NCBI RefSeq assembly: GCF_014534685.1 | Contig: NZ_JACVVX010000003.1 | Span: 372,001 to 436,000 of the forward strand | From: Oryzicola mucosus | GTDB taxonomy: Bacteria > Pseudomonadota > Alphaproteobacteria > Rhizobiales > Rhizobiaceae | Direction of reading: 5' to 3' | DNA: 64,000 bases | Shown: positions 40,549 through 50,607 of the stretch, piece after piece | Numbering within the stretch: the stretch's first letter is position 1 | How the letters are laid out: each line of letters begins with the position of its first letter | The notes under the pieces: model-generated | Database searches by the model: none | What the model was told of the DNA's origin: nothing | The model's input: the letters and a program-made list of their open reading frames with translations, nothing else | Made by a program: the position numbers and the translations under genes

Positions 40549-41115
40549 TCAGATCGGATCGATCTCGACGACGAACAGGCTGCAGCTTGGCCCCGACGAT
40601 GATACCAATTTGTCGCTGGCATCGCAGACCAGACAATCGAAGCGTCGCAGCGGGGCGTCCAGCCCCTCGACATGGCAGAGGTCAGTGGCAAAGATCGCCG
40701 TGTGGGCGCTTGTCGTCACGATTGTCATCGGAGCTGATAGCGCGAGGCGCCGGACCCTATGACGACAATGGCTGCGCCGGGTCATGACGTTGAGATCGAC
40801 GATCGGCCCATTCGTGAGCCGCGCCCAAGTTGGCGCATCACCAAGGAACGACAACGGATTGGTGTATTTGGTCAGGACGTGGCTGCCCATACCTTCGATG
40901 TCGAGCGCCATGCCCTCCCCGTCGAGGATGCTCAAGGTGCGGTCGATGCCTTCGAAAACCGAGAACGGCCCGTCGCTGGCGACCGTCGCCATGCTGATCC
41001 GCCAGCCAAAGTCGCTGACAGACGCATTGGCAGGAAAGGCAAGGATTTCAGCGGTTTCGCCGCCGCCGTTCTTCCACAGCATGCGGCGATAACTTTCGGC
41101 TCTGAGCCGCCGCAC
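40549..41115 (-). CDS. hutD: HutD-family protein
   Basis: A 188-residue cupin-like protein typical of proteobacterial hut clusters. Family features are MLWKNGGGETAEI near the N-terminus, SDFGWRISMATVASDGPFS, and LSILDGEGMALDIEG followed by PLSFLGDAPTWARLTNGPIV. HutD is thought to limit histidine breakdown by binding formylated or related intermediates, but its biochemistry is poorly known. The start is GTG at 41115, 4 bases after the hutU stop; longer frames run inside hutU. It is the last gene of the leftward hut operon. Confidence 0.88.
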   Translation of the reverse strand: MRRLRAESYRRMLWKNGGGETAEILAFPANASVSDFGWRISMATVASDGPFSVFEGIDRTLSILDGEGMALDIEGMGSHVLTKYTNPLSFLGDAPTWARLTNGPIVDLNVMTRRSHCRHRVRRLALSAPMTIVTTSAHTAIFATDLCHVEGLDAPLRRFDCLVCDASDKLVSSSGPSCSLFVVEIDPI

Positions 41116-41119
41116 CGGG

Positions 41120-42805
41120 TCAGTTCCCCAGAATGCCGGGCAGCCGCAGGCCTTGTTCCTTGGCGCAATCCAAGGCGATGTCGTAGCCTGCATCGGCATG
41201 GCGCATGACGCCGGTGGCCGGATCGTTCCACAAAACGCGCTCCAGCCGGCGCGCCGCATCGGGGGTGCCGTCGGCGCAAATGACCATGCCCGAATGCTGC
41301 GAAAAGCCCATTCCGACCCCTCCGCCATGGTGCAGCGACACCCATGTCGCACCCGACGCGGTGTTGAGCAGCGCGTTGAGCAACGGCCAGTCCGAGACGG
41401 CATCCGAGCCGTCTCTCATCGCTTCCGTCTCGCGGTTCGGCGAGGCGACCGAGCCCGAGTCGAGGTGGTCGCGGCCAATGACGACAGGCGCCTTCAACTC
41501 GCCGGACCGGACCATTTCGTTGAAGGCAAGCCCAAGCCTGTGGCGGTCGCCCAGCCCGACCCAGCAGATGCGCGCCGGCAGGCCCTGGAAGGCGATGCGC
41601 TCGCGCGCCATGTCGAGCCAGTTGTGCAAATGCGTGTTGCCGGGCGTCAGTTCCTTCACCTTGGCGTCGGTCTTGTAGATATCCTCCGGATCGCCCGACA
41701 AAGCGGCCCAGCGGAAAGGCCCGATGCCGCGGCAGAACAGCGGACGGATATAGGCCGGAACAAAACCCGGAAACGCGAAGGCATTTTCGAGACCCTCGTC
41801 CTTGGCGACCTGGCGGATGTTGTTGCCGTAGTCCAGCGTCGGCACGCCCGCGTCCCAGAAGGCGACCATGGCCTCCACATGGGTACGCATCGACGCACGC
41901 GCCGCGGCCTCGACCGCTTTGGGGTCGCTCTCGCGCTTGACCTTGTGCTCGGCAACGGTCCAGCCGGCTGGCAGATAGCCGTTCAGCGGATCATGCGCCG
42001 AGGTTTGGTCGGTAACGATGTCGGGGCGCGGTCCGCCCGCCTGCATGCGGCGCACGAGTTCGGGAAAGATGTCCGCCGCGTTGCCCAAAAGGCCGACCGA
42101 CTTCGCCTCGCCCGCCTTGGTCCAGCGCTCGATCATTGCCAGTGCCTCGTCCAGGCTCGTTGCCTTTTCGTCGACGTAGCGGGTGCGCAAACGGAAATCG
42201 ATGCGGGTCTCGTCGCTTTCGACGGCGAGGCAGCAGGCGCCGGCCATGACGGCTGCCAGCGGCTGCGCGCCACCCATGCCGCCGAGCCCACCCGTCAGGA
42301 TCCACTTGCCCTTGAGGTTGCCGCCATAATGTTGCCGGCCGGCTTCGACAAAGGTCTCGTAGGTGCCCTGCACGATGCCCTGCGTGCCGATATAGATCCA
42401 CGAGCCGGCGGTCATCTGGCCATACATGGCGAGACCCTTCTTATCCAGTTCGTTGAAATGGTCCCAGGTCGCCCAGTGCGGCACGAGGTTGGAATTGGCG
42501 ATCAGCACACGCGGCGCATCCTTGTGGGTGCGGAAGACGCCGACCGGCTTGCCGGACTGAACCAGCAGGGTCTCTTCTTCCGTCAGGGTCTTCAACGTGG
42601 CGACGATGCGATCGAAATCCTCCCAGGTGCGCGCCGCGCGGCCGATGCCGCCATAGACGACAAGCTCGTTGGGGTTTTCGGCCACGTCCGGGTCGAGATT
42701 GTTCATCAGCATGCGCAAGGGCGCTTCCGTCAGCCAGGACTTGGCGTTGAGCTCGGTGCCGCGCGGGCTGCGTACCTCACGGATGTTGTGACGCGGATTG
42801 GTCAT
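41120..42805 (-). CDS. hutU: Urocanate hydratase
   Basis: A 561-residue NAD-dependent enzyme converting urocanate to imidazolonepropionate, the second step of histidine breakdown. The start is typical ([20 protein letters not shown]), the NAD site is in [20 protein letters not shown], and the region [20 protein letters not shown] is highly conserved. The length is normal for the family. It overlaps the hutG end by 4 bases. Confidence 0.97.
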   Translation of the reverse strand: MTNPRHNIREVRSPRGTELNAKSWLTEAPLRMLMNNLDPDVAENPNELVVYGGIGRAARTWEDFDRIVATLKTLTEEETLLVQSGKPVGVFRTHKDAPRVLIANSNLVPHWATWDHFNELDKKGLAMYGQMTAGSWIYIGTQGIVQGTYETFVEAGRQHYGGNLKGKWILTGGLGGMGGAQPLAAVMAGACCLAVESDETRIDFRLRTRYVDEKATSLDEALAMIERWTKAGEAKSVGLLGNAADIFPELVRRMQAGGPRPDIVTDQTSAHDPLNGYLPAGWTVAEHKVKRESDPKAVEAAARASMRTHVEAMVAFWDAGVPTLDYGNNIRQVAKDEGLENAFAFPGFVPAYIRPLFCRGIGPFRWAALSGDPEDIYKTDAKVKELTPGNTHLHNWLDMARERIAFQGLPARICWVGLGDRHRLGLAFNEMVRSGELKAPVVIGRDHLDSGSVASPNRETEAMRDGSDAVSDWPLLNALLNTASGATWVSLHHGGGVGMGFSQHSGMVICADGTPDAARRLERVLWNDPATGVMRHADAGYDIALDCAKEQGLRLPGILGN

Positions 42806-43611
42806 GATGCCCCCTGTGCGAGCTGGCGCGCAGCAATATCAATGCGCGAAAGGATTTTTTGGAGATGAACGCGCAGGCGTTCGGCCTTGGCGTCGTCATA
42901 GGCGAAGGGCGGCGTCTCCGTGGCAAGATGGGTGGACTGCGCCAGTTCCATCTGGACGGCATGGATGCCCTCTTGAGGCCTCCCATAGTGCCGTGTGGTC
43001 CAGCCACCCTTGAAGCGGCCATTGAGAATGCCGGTATAGCCGATCGCTTCGGCCACGGTGTCGACCACGATCTTCTCAATGGCCGGGTCGCAGGTTTTTC
43101 CCATGTCCGTGCCGATGTTGAAATCGGGCAAGGTGCCTTCGAACAGGAATGGGATTTGCGAGCGGATCGAGTGGCAATCGTAGAGCACGGCATAGCCGTG
43201 AATGGCTTGCACCCGCTCGATCTCTGCCGCCAACGCGTGGTGATAGGGCGCATGGAAAGCCTCCACCCGCCCGGCGATGTCGGCATCCGTCGGCGCCTGC
43301 CCGTCCTTCCAGATCGGCAGCCCGTCGAAATCCGTTTCCGGGACCAGCCCGGTGGTGTTCTGGCCGGGATAAAGGCTGGAGCCGGCTGGATCGCGGTTGG
43401 CGTCGATGACGTAACGGTGGAACGTCGCGCGAACAGTGGTGGCACCTTCGACCAGGCCGTCATAGAGCCGATGGATATGCCAATCGGTATCGGCCAGAAG
43501 TTTTCCGTTGTCGTTGAGGCGCTCCCAGATGGCAGGCGGGACATCGGTGCCGGTGTGCGGCAGGCCGAGGATGAGCGGCGAAGTGCCTTGGTGAAGGAGG
43601 ACGGGGGTCAT
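42802..43611 (-). CDS. hutG: N-formylglutamate deformylase
   Basis: A 269-residue metal-dependent hydrolase that cuts N-formylglutamate to glutamate and formate. [54 protein letters not shown] and [20 protein letters not shown] are family blocks with the metal ligands. Its presence together with HutF shows that the five-step route through formylglutamate is used, rather than direct formamide release. The ATG at 43611 lies 36 bases after the hutH stop. Confidence 0.95.
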   Translation of the reverse strand: MTPVLLHQGTSPLILGLPHTGTDVPPAIWERLNDNGKLLADTDWHIHRLYDGLVEGATTVRATFHRYVIDANRDPAGSSLYPGQNTTGLVPETDFDGLPIWKDGQAPTDADIAGRVEAFHAPYHHALAAEIERVQAIHGYAVLYDCHSIRSQIPFLFEGTLPDFNIGTDMGKTCDPAIEKIVVDTVAEAIGYTGILNGRFKGGWTTRHYGRPQEGIHAVQMELAQSTHLATETPPFAYDDAKAERLRVHLQKILSRIDIAARQLAQGAS

Positions 43612-43646
43612 TGATATGCCTCCAGCCCCAGATGCGTCCAACATCC

Positions 43647-45182
43647 CTACCCCTCCAACCCCGGCAATATCCCAGCCGACACCGCAGCGCACAGCCGTCC
43701 TTCGGCGACGAGCGAGGACGCGGCGGCGAGGTCGTCGGCCATGTAGCGGTCTTCCTCCAGCGTCGGCACAACAGTGCGGATCGCGGCAATCGCCTTGGCG
43801 AGTTCTGGGCTCGTTTTCAGCGGCGCACGCAGTTCGACGCCTTGCGCGGCCGTCAGCGCCTCGATGCCGATGATGCCAAACAGGTTGTCCGTCATCTGCA
43901 ACAGCCGCCGCGCTCCATGGCATGCCATCGACACATGGTCTTCCTGATTGGCGGAGGTGGGCGTGGAATCAACCGAGGCCGGATGCGACATCTGCTTGTT
44001 TTCGCTCATCAAGGCGGCTGAGGTGACCTCGGCTATCATCAGGCCGGAATTCAGCCCCGGCTTCTTCGCCAGGAAAGCGGGCAGTCCGTAGGACAAAGCC
44101 GGATCGACCAGCAGCGCGATGCGGCGCTGCGCAATCGCGCCGATCTCGCAGACGGCGAGCGCGATCTGGTCGGCGGCGAAGGCAACCGGCTCGGCGTGAA
44201 AATTGCCGCCCGAGACCACCGAATTGTCCGACAGCACCAGCGGATTGTCGGTCACCGCATTGGCCTCGATCTCCAGCGTACGGCCCACGGACCGCAACAG
44301 ATCGAGGCAGGCACCGTCGACCTGCGGCTGGCAGCGGATGCAGTAGGGGTCCTGCACGCGCTCGTCACCCTCGACATGGCTCTGGCGGATGATCGAGTTC
44401 TCTAGCAAGGCGCGCAACGTCGAGGCCGTGTCGATCTGGCCCTTATGGCCGCGCAGCGTGTGGATATCGGGATGGAACGGCGCGGACGAGCCCATCGCCG
44501 CATCCGTCGACATCGCGCCGGTGACCAGCGCCGCCTGTGCGGCGCGATGGGCGCGGAACAAGCCGGCGAGCGCGAGCGCGGTCGACGTTTGTGTGCCATT
44601 GATCAGCGCCAGCCCTTCCTTGGCGGCGAGCACGACCGGCTCAAGGCCGGCCTGTTCCAGTGCCTCGCGCCCGCCTAGCCTGTGGCCGGCAAAGAAGGCT
44701 TCTCCCTCGCCCATCATGACGGCGGCCATATGCGCCAGCGGGGCGAGGTCGCCGGAGGCGCCGACCGAGCCTTTTTCCGGAATGACGGGAATGACACCCT
44801 TTTCAAGCATCGCCTCGATCAGGCGCACCAGTTCCAGCCGGACGCCGGATGCGCCGCGGCCGAGCGAAATCAGCTTCAGCGCCATGATCAGCCGCACGAT
44901 GCTTTCCGGCAGGGGCGCGCCGATGCCGCAGCAATGCGACAGGATCAGATTGCGCTGCAAGGTCGCGACATCGGCTGCCTCGATCTTGATCGAGGCAAGT
45001 TTGCCGAAGCCGGTATTGATGCCGTAGACCGGCTCGTTTCCGGCTGCGATCTCTGCGATGCGCGTCGCCGCCTTGCGGATTCCGGCATCGAAGGATGTGT
45101 CCAGCCGAACGGGCTCGCCGGTCCGGTAGAGGGTTTCGAGATCGGCCAAGCGCACCTGTCCGGGATGGAGAATGATGGTCAA
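43647..45182 (-). CDS. hutH: Histidine ammonia-lyase
   Basis: A 511-residue lyase that removes ammonia from histidine to give urocanate. The Ala-Ser-Gly that forms the MIO cofactor is in [32 protein letters not shown] and the substrate-site NQEDHVSM segment are present. The start appears to be TTG at 45182, which overlaps the hutI stop codon in the string TTGA; it gives the standard N-terminus [15 protein letters not shown]. Longer upstream frames lie inside hutI. Confidence 0.95.
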   Translation of the reverse strand: MTIILHPGQVRLADLETLYRTGEPVRLDTSFDAGIRKAATRIAEIAAGNEPVYGINTGFGKLASIKIEAADVATLQRNLILSHCCGIGAPLPESIVRLIMALKLISLGRGASGVRLELVRLIEAMLEKGVIPVIPEKGSVGASGDLAPLAHMAAVMMGEGEAFFAGHRLGGREALEQAGLEPVVLAAKEGLALINGTQTSTALALAGLFRAHRAAQAALVTGAMSTDAAMGSSAPFHPDIHTLRGHKGQIDTASTLRALLENSIIRQSHVEGDERVQDPYCIRCQPQVDGACLDLLRSVGRTLEIEANAVTDNPLVLSDNSVVSGGNFHAEPVAFAADQIALAVCEIGAIAQRRIALLVDPALSYGLPAFLAKKPGLNSGLMIAEVTSAALMSENKQMSHPASVDSTPTSANQEDHVSMACHGARRLLQMTDNLFGIIGIEALTAAQGVELRAPLKTSPELAKAIAAIRTVVPTLEEDRYMADDLAAASSLVAEGRLCAAVSAGILPGLEG

Positions 45183-46438
45183 CGGTCGATCCTTTCGCCC
45201 CTGAAGACTTGAGCATGCAGCGGGTTGAAGCCGATGCGGTAGACGAGTTCGGCGGGGCTCTCGATGTTCCAGACGGCGAAGTCGGCCGATTTGCCGGCTT
45301 CCAGCGTTCCCGCCTCGCCCAAAAGCCCAAGCGCACGCGCCGCCTCGCGCGTCGCGCCGGCAACGCACTCTTCGACCGTGAGGCCGAACAGCGTGGCGGA
45401 CATGTTCATGGTCAAAAGCAGAGACGTCAGCGGCGAAGTGCCGGGATTGCTGTCGGTGGCAATCGCTATTTTCGTACCGGCGGCGCGCAGGGCGGCAACC
45501 GGTGGCTTGTGCTTTTCCTGAAGTGCATAGAACGCGCCCGGCAGCAGTACGGCGACGGTGCCGGCAGCGGCCATTGCCTGCACGCCCTTCTCGTCGAGAT
45601 ATTCGAGATGGTCTGCCGAAAGCGCGCCATAGGAGGCCGCGAGTTCCGCGCCGCCGAGATGCGACAGTTGCTCTGCATGCAGTTTGACCGGCAGGCCGCG
45701 CGCCTTGGCGGCGTCGAAAACCCCAGCAATCTCTTTTACTGAAAAAGCGATGCCTTCGCAGAACCCGTCGACCGCATCGACCAGCCCCTCCGCATGCGCC
45801 TGCTCGAGACCCGGCAGGACCACATCCGAGATGTAGTCGCCGTTGCGGCCCTTGTAGTCCGGCGGTGTGGCATGTGCGGCGAGCCACGAGGTGACAACCC
45901 GCACTGGCCGCACGGTCGCAAGCTGCCGTGCGGCGCGCAGCATCTTCAGCTCGGCCTCGATGTTCAGTCCGTAGCCGGACTTGATCTCGATGGTCGTCAC
46001 GCCTTCCGCAAGCAGGGCGTCGAGGCGCGGCAAGGAAGCCTGAACGAGCGCGTCGACAGACAGCGCATTCGTCGCCTTGACCGAGGACAGGATGCCGCCT
46101 CCGGCGCGGGCGATATCCTCATAGGACGCGCCTTCCAGCCGCATTTCGAATTCACGCGCGCGGTTGCCGCCATAGACGATGTGGGTGTGGCAATCGATCA
46201 AGCCGGGCGTAACCCAGCGCGCGCCGAGATCGACGACGTCGACCGCAGCGATTGAGGGATCGAGGCCGCTGCGTGGGCCGGCATAGACGATGCGCCCGTT
46301 TTCGACGGCGATGGCACCGTCTTCGACAAGGCCAAGGCCCGGCGCAGCTGGATCAAGGGTGGCAAGCCGCGCATTGACATACAGCTGAGGGGCGTCGGTC
46401 TGCCCGTTACCGCCGCTGGAATTTTTTCGTTCCGCCAT
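45179..46438 (-). CDS. hutI: Imidazolonepropionase
   Basis: A 419-residue amidohydrolase that opens imidazolonepropionate to formiminoglutamate. Metal ligands are in [10 protein letters not shown]; the conserved [20 protein letters not shown] and [18 protein letters not shown] follow. ATG 46438 is the first gene start on the left side of the divergent hut promoter region. The frame extends into the operator, but that part has no family-like sequence. Confidence 0.96.
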   Translation of the reverse strand: MAERKNSSGGNGQTDAPQLYVNARLATLDPAAPGLGLVEDGAIAVENGRIVYAGPRSGLDPSIAAVDVVDLGARWVTPGLIDCHTHIVYGGNRAREFEMRLEGASYEDIARAGGGILSSVKATNALSVDALVQASLPRLDALLAEGVTTIEIKSGYGLNIEAELKMLRAARQLATVRPVRVVTSWLAAHATPPDYKGRNGDYISDVVLPGLEQAHAEGLVDAVDGFCEGIAFSVKEIAGVFDAAKARGLPVKLHAEQLSHLGGAELAASYGALSADHLEYLDEKGVQAMAAAGTVAVLLPGAFYALQEKHKPPVAALRAAGTKIAIATDSNPGTSPLTSLLLTMNMSATLFGLTVEECVAGATREAARALGLLGEAGTLEAGKSADFAVWNIESPAELVYRIGFNPLHAQVFRGERIDR

Positions 46439-46465
46439 GCGCCTCGCCTTCCAACTCCAGAAAAC

Positions 46466-46477
46466 ATGTATATACAT
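46466..46477. promoter_or_regulatory. HutC-type operator, 12-bp palindrome
   Basis: ATGTATATACAT is a perfect palindrome midway between the divergent hutI and hutF starts. It contains TGTATATACA, the core described for HutC operators in Pseudomonas. TATACA within it can serve as a -10 element for hutI, with TTGCCA upstream on the minus strand. HutC is encoded at the end of the rightward operon and should be relieved by urocanate. Confidence 0.8.
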
Positions 46478-46543
46478 AATAATTGCCTGGCAAGCGAAAT
46501 TCCGCGTGCCATGCTATCGAACGATCAAAACAGGAGAGAGTCC

Positions 46544-47893
46544 ATGCCAGGTCTGTTTGCGCGTTCGGCCTTTCTCCCCGAAGGCTGGCGAAGGGATGTT
46601 CGCTTCACCTTTGCCGACAGGCAGATTGCGACGGTTGAGACGGATGCTGTGGCGCAAGCGGGCGACGAAAGCCACGACGTCGTTCTGCCGGGCATGCCCA
46701 ACCTGCACAGCCACGCCTTCCAGCGCGCCATGGCAGGCCTCGCCGAAACACGCGGACCAGGCGACGACAGCTTCTGGAGTTGGCGCACCACCATGTATCG
46801 CTTCGCGCTGTCGATGACGCCGGAGCAGGTCGAGGCGGTCGCGGCACAGCTTTACATGGAAATGCTGGAGGCCGGCTTTTCGCGCGTCGGTGAGTTTCAC
46901 TATCTGCATCACGACCGCGACGGCTCCGCCTATGGCGACATTGCGGAAATGGCCGAGCGGATCGGTATGGCGGCTGGTGAGACCGGCATCGGTTTGACAC
47001 TTCTTCCGGTATTTTACGCCCATTCCGGCTTTGGCGGTGCGGTCCCTGTTGAAGGACAACGCCGGTTCATCAACACGCTCGACAGCTTTTCCCGATTGTT
47101 CGAACGCTGCGGCGATGTGGTGCGCGCCCTGCCCGGCGCGGTGCTGGGAGTGGCTCCGCACAGCCTGCGCGCCGTGACGCCGGAAGAACTGGAAACGGTT
47201 GTCGCACTGGCTGGCGACCGGCCGATCCACATCCATGTCGCCGAGCAGCTCAAGGAGGTCGAGGATTGCATCGCCTGGTCGGGCGCTCGACCGGTCGATT
47301 GGCTTCTGGACCACGCCCCCGTGAATAGCCGCTGGTGCCTGATCCACGCCACCCACATGACCGACGACGAAACCCTGCGCATGGCGAAAAGCGGCGCAAC
47401 CGCGGGCCTATGCCCGATCACGGAAGCAAACCTCGGCGACGGAATCTTCAACGCACGGCAATTTTTAAATGCAGGCGGCAGATATGGTGTCGGATCGGAT
47501 TCCAACATCCGGGTCTCGCTGCCCAGCGAACTGAGCCAACTCGAATATTCCCAGCGTCTCGGACTGCACGCCAGAAACATCTTTGCCGCACAGCCTGGAT
47601 CGTCCACCGGAACGGCACTTTACGAGCAGGCCGTGCTGGGCGGCGGCATGGCGCTTGGCGCGAAAGCCGGACTGGCCGCCGGCAACCGAGCCGACCTCAT
47701 CTCCCTCGACACAACAGCGGTTCCTTATCTCAAGACGGAACAGCTGCTCGATGCCTGGATTTTCGCAGAGGGCGTCAAGGTCGATTGCGTCTGGACGTCC
47801 GGCCGAAAACAGGTGGAGAACGGACGCCACCGCTTGCGCGATGCGATCGGTCGGCGCTTTCTCCATACCATGCAGGAACTGTTGGCGGCATGA
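46544..47893 (+). CDS. hutF: Formimidoylglutamate deiminase
   Basis: A 449-residue amidohydrolase converting formiminoglutamate to formylglutamate and ammonia. VLPGMPNLHSHAFQRAMAGL holds the metal His residues; VGEFHYLHHDRDGSAY, PIHIHVAEQLKEVEDC, and the catalytic Asp in YGVGSDSNIRVS are present. The ATG at 46544 has AGGAGAGAG upstream; the earlier in-frame ATG at 46466 lies within the operator. The stop codon overlaps the hutC start by 4 bases. Confidence 0.95.
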   Translation: MPGLFARSAFLPEGWRRDVRFTFADRQIATVETDAVAQAGDESHDVVLPGMPNLHSHAFQRAMAGLAETRGPGDDSFWSWRTTMYRFALSMTPEQVEAVAAQLYMEMLEAGFSRVGEFHYLHHDRDGSAYGDIAEMAERIGMAAGETGIGLTLLPVFYAHSGFGGAVPVEGQRRFINTLDSFSRLFERCGDVVRALPGAVLGVAPHSLRAVTPEELETVVALAGDRPIHIHVAEQLKEVEDCIAWSGARPVDWLLDHAPVNSRWCLIHATHMTDDETLRMAKSGATAGLCPITEANLGDGIFNARQFLNAGGRYGVGSDSNIRVSLPSELSQLEYSQRLGLHARNIFAAQPGSSTGTALYEQAVLGGGMALGAKAGLAAGNRADLISLDTTAVPYLKTEQLLDAWIFAEGVKVDCVWTSGRKQVENGRHRLRDAIGRRFLHTMQELLAA

Positions 47894-48657
47894 ACCGCAT
47901 CATCATCCGTGACGCTGGAGAGACGATGGACATTGCCAGGGATGCGACGCTGCACCAGCGCATCTTGAACGAATTGGAAAGCCAGATCGTTTCCGGCGCA
48001 TGGCCGCCCGGCCATCGCCTGCCCTTCGAGGTTGATCTGGCCAAGCAGTACGGATGCTCGCGCATGACAGTCAACAAGGTCATGACGCAGCTTGCCAAGG
48101 CCGGTCTGATCGAGCGGCGCAAGAAATCGGGCAGTTTCGTCACACAGCCGCAAGCGCAATCCGCCGTTTTGGAAATCCACGACATCAAGACGGAAGTCGC
48201 TTCGCTCAAGCTCGCTTATTCCTATGCACTGCTGGCGACGACGGAGCGCGAGGCGGATATCGAGGACCGTCGGCGGCTCGACCTTGAGAAGCCCGGTCCG
48301 GTGCTGGAGGTGCGCTGCATGCACCTGGCTGCGGGAGACCCCTTCTGCCTCGAGGAGCGTCTGATCAATCTGGAGGTGGTGCCGGACGCGCGACACGCCG
48401 ATTTCAGCAATGTCGCCCCAGGCCCCTGGCTCCTCGAGCGTGCGCCATGGACCGCTGCACAACACCAAATTCAGGCGGTCGGGGCGGATCGCGAGACGGC
48501 AAAGCTGCTGAAGCTCAAACCAGAAACGGCCTGTCTGGTGATCGAGCGGCGGACCTGGAATACCTTCGGTCCGGTAACACATGTCCGCTTTACCTATCCC
48601 GGCACCAGGCATCGGGTCGTCGCCGACTTTCAGCCTTCGAGCAGTCAGCCGCGCTGA
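47890..48657 (+). CDS. hutC: Histidine utilisation repressor HutC
   Basis: A 255-residue GntR-family regulator. The winged helix (residues about 18-85) has LPFEVDLAKQYGCSRMTVNK and GLIERRKKSGSFV; the C-terminal UTRA domain binds urocanate, with ERLINLEVVPD and CLVIERRTWN segments. The ATG at 47890 overlaps the hutF stop (ATGA); an ATG at 47926 is a shorter alternative. It should repress both hut operons through the palindrome at 46466-46477. The gene is tail-to-tail with folD. Confidence 0.95.
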   Translation: MNRIIIRDAGETMDIARDATLHQRILNELESQIVSGAWPPGHRLPFEVDLAKQYGCSRMTVNKVMTQLAKAGLIERRKKSGSFVTQPQAQSAVLEIHDIKTEVASLKLAYSYALLATTEREADIEDRRRLDLEKPGPVLEVRCMHLAAGDPFCLEERLINLEVVPDARHADFSNVAPGPWLLERAPWTAAQHQIQAVGADRETAKLLKLKPETACLVIERRTWNTFGPVTHVRFTYPGTRHRVVADFQPSSSQPR

Positions 48658-48661
48658 AAAG

Positions 48662-49561
48662 CTAGAATTTCGGTCGTGTATGTCCGGCCTTGCGGGCAGC
48701 GGCGATAACCGTGTTGGCCATCAGCATGGCAATCGTCATCGGGCCGACGCCGCCGGGGACGGGCGTGATGGTCGAGGCGACTTCGGAGACTTCGGCAAAG
48801 GCGACATCGCCGACAAGCCTGGTCTTGCCTTCGCCCTTGTCTGGCGCAGGCACGCGGTTGATGCCGACGTCTATCACCGTCGCACCCGGCTTGATCCAGT
48901 CCGCCTTGACCATCTGCGGACGACCAACCGCAGCCACCAGAATATCGGCGTTGCGGCAGACCGCGGCCAGGTCGCGCGTGCGCGAATGCGCCATGGTGAC
49001 CGTGGCATTGGCGTTGAGCAGCAACTGAGCCATCGGCTTACCGAAGAGATTCGAGCGACCGATGACTACCGCGTTCAGGCCCGAAAGGTCCTCGCCATGG
49101 GCGCGGCGCACGAGAATCATGGCGCCCGCAGGCGTGCAAGAGATCAATCCGGTCTCAAGGTCGCCCACCGCCAGCTTGCCGGCATTGACGACATGCAGCC
49201 CGTCGACATCCTTTTCGGGCAGGATCGACTGGATGATCGGATCGCTCTGAAGCGGTTTGGGCAGCGGCAGTTGCACCAGAATGCCATGGATGGACGGATC
49301 GGCGTTCAGCTTTGCCACCAGAGCGGCCAGTTCGTCCTGACCGGTCTCAGCCGGCAAAGTGTGCTGGACCGAGTTGAAGCCGCATTCCTTTGCCATGCGC
49401 CCTTTGGCGCCGACATAGGCGTGGCTTGCCGGATCGTCGCCAACGATCACCACGGCAAGGCCGGGCTGGACGCCATACCCACTCAGCAGCGCCTGCGTTT
49501 CGGCCTTGACCGCCTCGATGACGGAGACGGCCGTCTCCTTGCCGTTGATGATCGCCGCCAT
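48662..49561 (-). CDS. folD: Methylenetetrahydrofolate dehydrogenase/cyclohydrolase
   Basis: A 299-residue bifunctional enzyme that oxidises methylene-tetrahydrofolate with NADP and hydrolyses the product to 10-formyl-tetrahydrofolate. The family blocks [26 protein letters not shown], and the dinucleotide site [17 protein letters not shown] are present, as is the C-terminal [19 protein letters not shown]. It is last in the mgs-gmaS-purU-folD operon, where it would process the one-carbon unit released from N-methylglutamate. Start ATG 49561 is 6 bases from the purU stop. Confidence 0.97.
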   Translation of the reverse strand: MAAIINGKETAVSVIEAVKAETQALLSGYGVQPGLAVVIVGDDPASHAYVGAKGRMAKECGFNSVQHTLPAETGQDELAALVAKLNADPSIHGILVQLPLPKPLQSDPIIQSILPEKDVDGLHVVNAGKLAVGDLETGLISCTPAGAMILVRRAHGEDLSGLNAVVIGRSNLFGKPMAQLLLNANATVTMAHSRTRDLAAVCRNADILVAAVGRPQMVKADWIKPGATVIDVGINRVPAPDKGEGKTRLVGDVAFAEVSEVASTITPVPGGVGPMTIAMLMANTVIAAARKAGHTRPKF

Positions 49562-49566
49562 ATTGT

Positions 49567-50451
49567 TCAGCCCATCCGTTCCGAGGCATAGCTGCCGGGG
49601 CTTGCCGGGAAGACCACCGTACGGTTGCCGTTGATGAAGGTTCGATGATGGATGTGGGCGTGAATAGCGCGCGCCAGCACCTGCGCCTCAACATCGCGGC
49701 CCAGCGAGACGTAGTCGTCGGGGCTTTGTGCGTGGGTGATGCGGACGGTGTCCTGCTCGATGATCGGGCCTTCATCCAGGTCGGCCGTCACGTAGTGCGC
49801 CGTCGCCCCGATCAGCTTCACGCCGCGTGTATAGGCCTGCTTATAGGGATTGGCCCCCTTGAAGGACGGCAGGAAGGAGTGGTGAATGTTGATAACCTTG
49901 CCCGACATCTTGCGGCACAGATCGTCCGACAAAACCTGCATGTAGCGGGCGAGCACGATCAGTTCCGTGCCGCTCTGCTCGACCAGATCCATCAACTGGG
50001 CCTCGGCCTTGGGTTTGTTGTCTTTCGTCACCTTGATGTGGTGAAAGGGAATGTCGTGATTGACCACCAGCTTTTGATAGTCGAAATGGTTTGACACAAC
50101 TGCAACGATATCAATGGGAAGCGCGCCGATCTTCCAGCGATAAAGAAGGTCGTTCAGGCAATGTCCGAAGCGCGACACCATCAGCATCACCTTCATGCGA
50201 TGCGCCGGGTCGTGGAACTCGTACTGCATGTCGAAGGGCGCGGCGACCTCCGCGAAATCGGCAGTGATGGTGTCGAGCGCAACCGCCGTTTCGGAGATGA
50301 AGCTGACGCGCATGAAGAACAGGCCGGTCTCCAGATCGTCGAACTGCGAGCTGTCGACGATGTTGCAACCCTGCTTTGACAAATAACCGGAGATGGCGGC
50401 AACGATGCCGCGGGTGGACTTGCAGGATACGGTGAGGACGATGCTGTTCAC
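49567..50451 (-). CDS. purU: Formyltetrahydrofolate deformylase
   Basis: A 294-residue hydrolase that splits 10-formyl-tetrahydrofolate to formate and tetrahydrofolate. An N-terminal ACT domain (about residues 4-80) precedes a formyltransferase-type domain with [20 protein letters not shown] (catalytic Asn and His) and [16 protein letters not shown] (catalytic Asp). The start is GTG at 50451 with AAGGA 9 bases upstream. With FolD it completes oxidation of the methylamine carbon to formate. It is about 150 bases after gmaS, so a separate promoter is possible. Confidence 0.95.
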   Translation of the reverse strand: MNSIVLTVSCKSTRGIVAAISGYLSKQGCNIVDSSQFDDLETGLFFMRVSFISETAVALDTITADFAEVAAPFDMQYEFHDPAHRMKVMLMVSRFGHCLNDLLYRWKIGALPIDIVAVVSNHFDYQKLVVNHDIPFHHIKVTKDNKPKAEAQLMDLVEQSGTELIVLARYMQVLSDDLCRKMSGKVINIHHSFLPSFKGANPYKQAYTRGVKLIGATAHYVTADLDEGPIIEQDTVRITHAQSPDDYVSLGRDVEAQVLARAIHAHIHHRTFINGNRTVVFPASPGSYASERMG

Positions 50452-50607
50452 GGGTTATGTTCCTTGGTCAGTCTCGAGTCGCGCTTTTACAGCATGCCGT
50501 ACCGCAGCGTCACCGGGGCAATGCGCCACGTTGTTGTTTTTTCGCGGCAGATTGTCCGGAAACCCGCTTGGAGTCTCCGGTGTTTGTCTAACGTCGGGAC
50601 ATCGCCC

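Noticed and set aside
41153-42868. A 571-codon open frame on the plus strand opposite hutU
   Set aside because: hutU is certain on the other strand; the antisense product has no recognisable domain or ribosome site.
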